Source: Pseudanabaena sp. FACHB-2040
GTDB lineage: Bacteria; Cyanobacteriota; Cyanobacteriia; Phormidesmidales; Phormidesmidaceae
Direction of reading: 5' to 3'
DNA length: 64,000 nt
Assembly (NCBI RefSeq): GCF_014696715.1
Contig: NZ_JACJQO010000010.1
Coordinates: 124,001 to 188,000 of the forward strand
Numbering within the stretch: position 1 is the first letter of the stretch; the number at the start of each line of letters is the position of its first letter. Made by a program: the position numbers and the translations under genes. Below are positions 63,998-64,000 of the stretch, in pieces. Under the pieces are notes generated by a model. The model worked only from the letters and a program-made list of their open reading frames with translations. It did no database searches and was not told the origin of the DNA.

Positions 63998-64000
63998 ATC

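Overview
The window comes from a cyanobacterial chromosome. The palindrome GCGATCGC (HIP1) recurs throughout. The gene content is diagnostic: magnesium chelatase chlI, a phycobilisome linker with an allophycocyanin-like subunit, VIPP1, a CAAD/CURT1-type protein, gas-vesicle gvp genes, hormogonium polysaccharide (hps) pseudopilins, and CmpABCD and SbtAB bicarbonate uptake systems. The hps and gvp genes suggest a filamentous, motile or buoyant lineage. That lineage assignment is inference.

Layout. 1-8.5 kb: the N-terminal two thirds of phosphoenolpyruvate carboxylase (running off the left edge), two small unknown genes, then a DUF1574/SGNH-like protein with four N-terminal repeats paired with an MBOAT acyltransferase. 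8.9-16 kb: a WGxxGxxG protein, a selenium tRNA pair (a flavoprotein-SelD fusion and SelU), a pentapeptide-repeat protein, CutA and a short-chain dehydrogenase. 16-18 kb: a partial gas-vesicle set (small gene, gvpK, gvpF/L, gvpG) with no gvpA. 18-27 kb: HflX, CAAD protein, a conserved membrane protein, a secreted protease-lipase-serpin run, and rpe. 28-33.6 kb: a phycobilisome linker and allophycocyanin-like pair, a ParM-like actin ATPase with an overlapping small partner, chlI-ruvC. 33.6-41 kb: a MITE-like repeat and the pseudopilin operon hpsA-hpsB-hpsC-(hpsD-like). 41.5-51.3 kb: rpmB, lemA-M48 protease, acylphosphatase-MOSC, uvrC, an aminotransferase translationally coupled to a lone receiver domain, and vipp1.

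51.6-64 kb is an inorganic-carbon island. On the minus strand lie a short SbtA paralogue with its SbtB, a Tat-exported beta-carbonic anhydrase, then cmpA-cmpB-cmpC-cmpD and a DUF6671 gene. Two LysR-type TTA-N8-TAA boxes and a 19-bp perfect hairpin sit upstream of cmpA. On the plus strand is a second, canonical sbtA-sbtB pair whose SbtB ends in the CGPGGC redox loop. Between the two SbtAB loci lie decayed sequences: a C-terminal piece of a third sbtB and a frameshifted Mut7-C-type gene. The genes would work together as periplasmic CO2/HCO3- interconversion plus ATP-driven and Na+-driven uptake, with PII-like SbtB proteins gating the permeases.

Most interesting for follow-up: the divergent short SbtA/SbtB pair and its redox-loop contrast, the allophycocyanin-like plus linker pair, the ParM-like plus partner module, the DUF1574-repeat/MBOAT pair, and the protease-lipase-serpin run in which the protease lacks the usual Asp of the S8 triad. 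No tRNA, rRNA, CRISPR array or intact insertion sequence was recognised.
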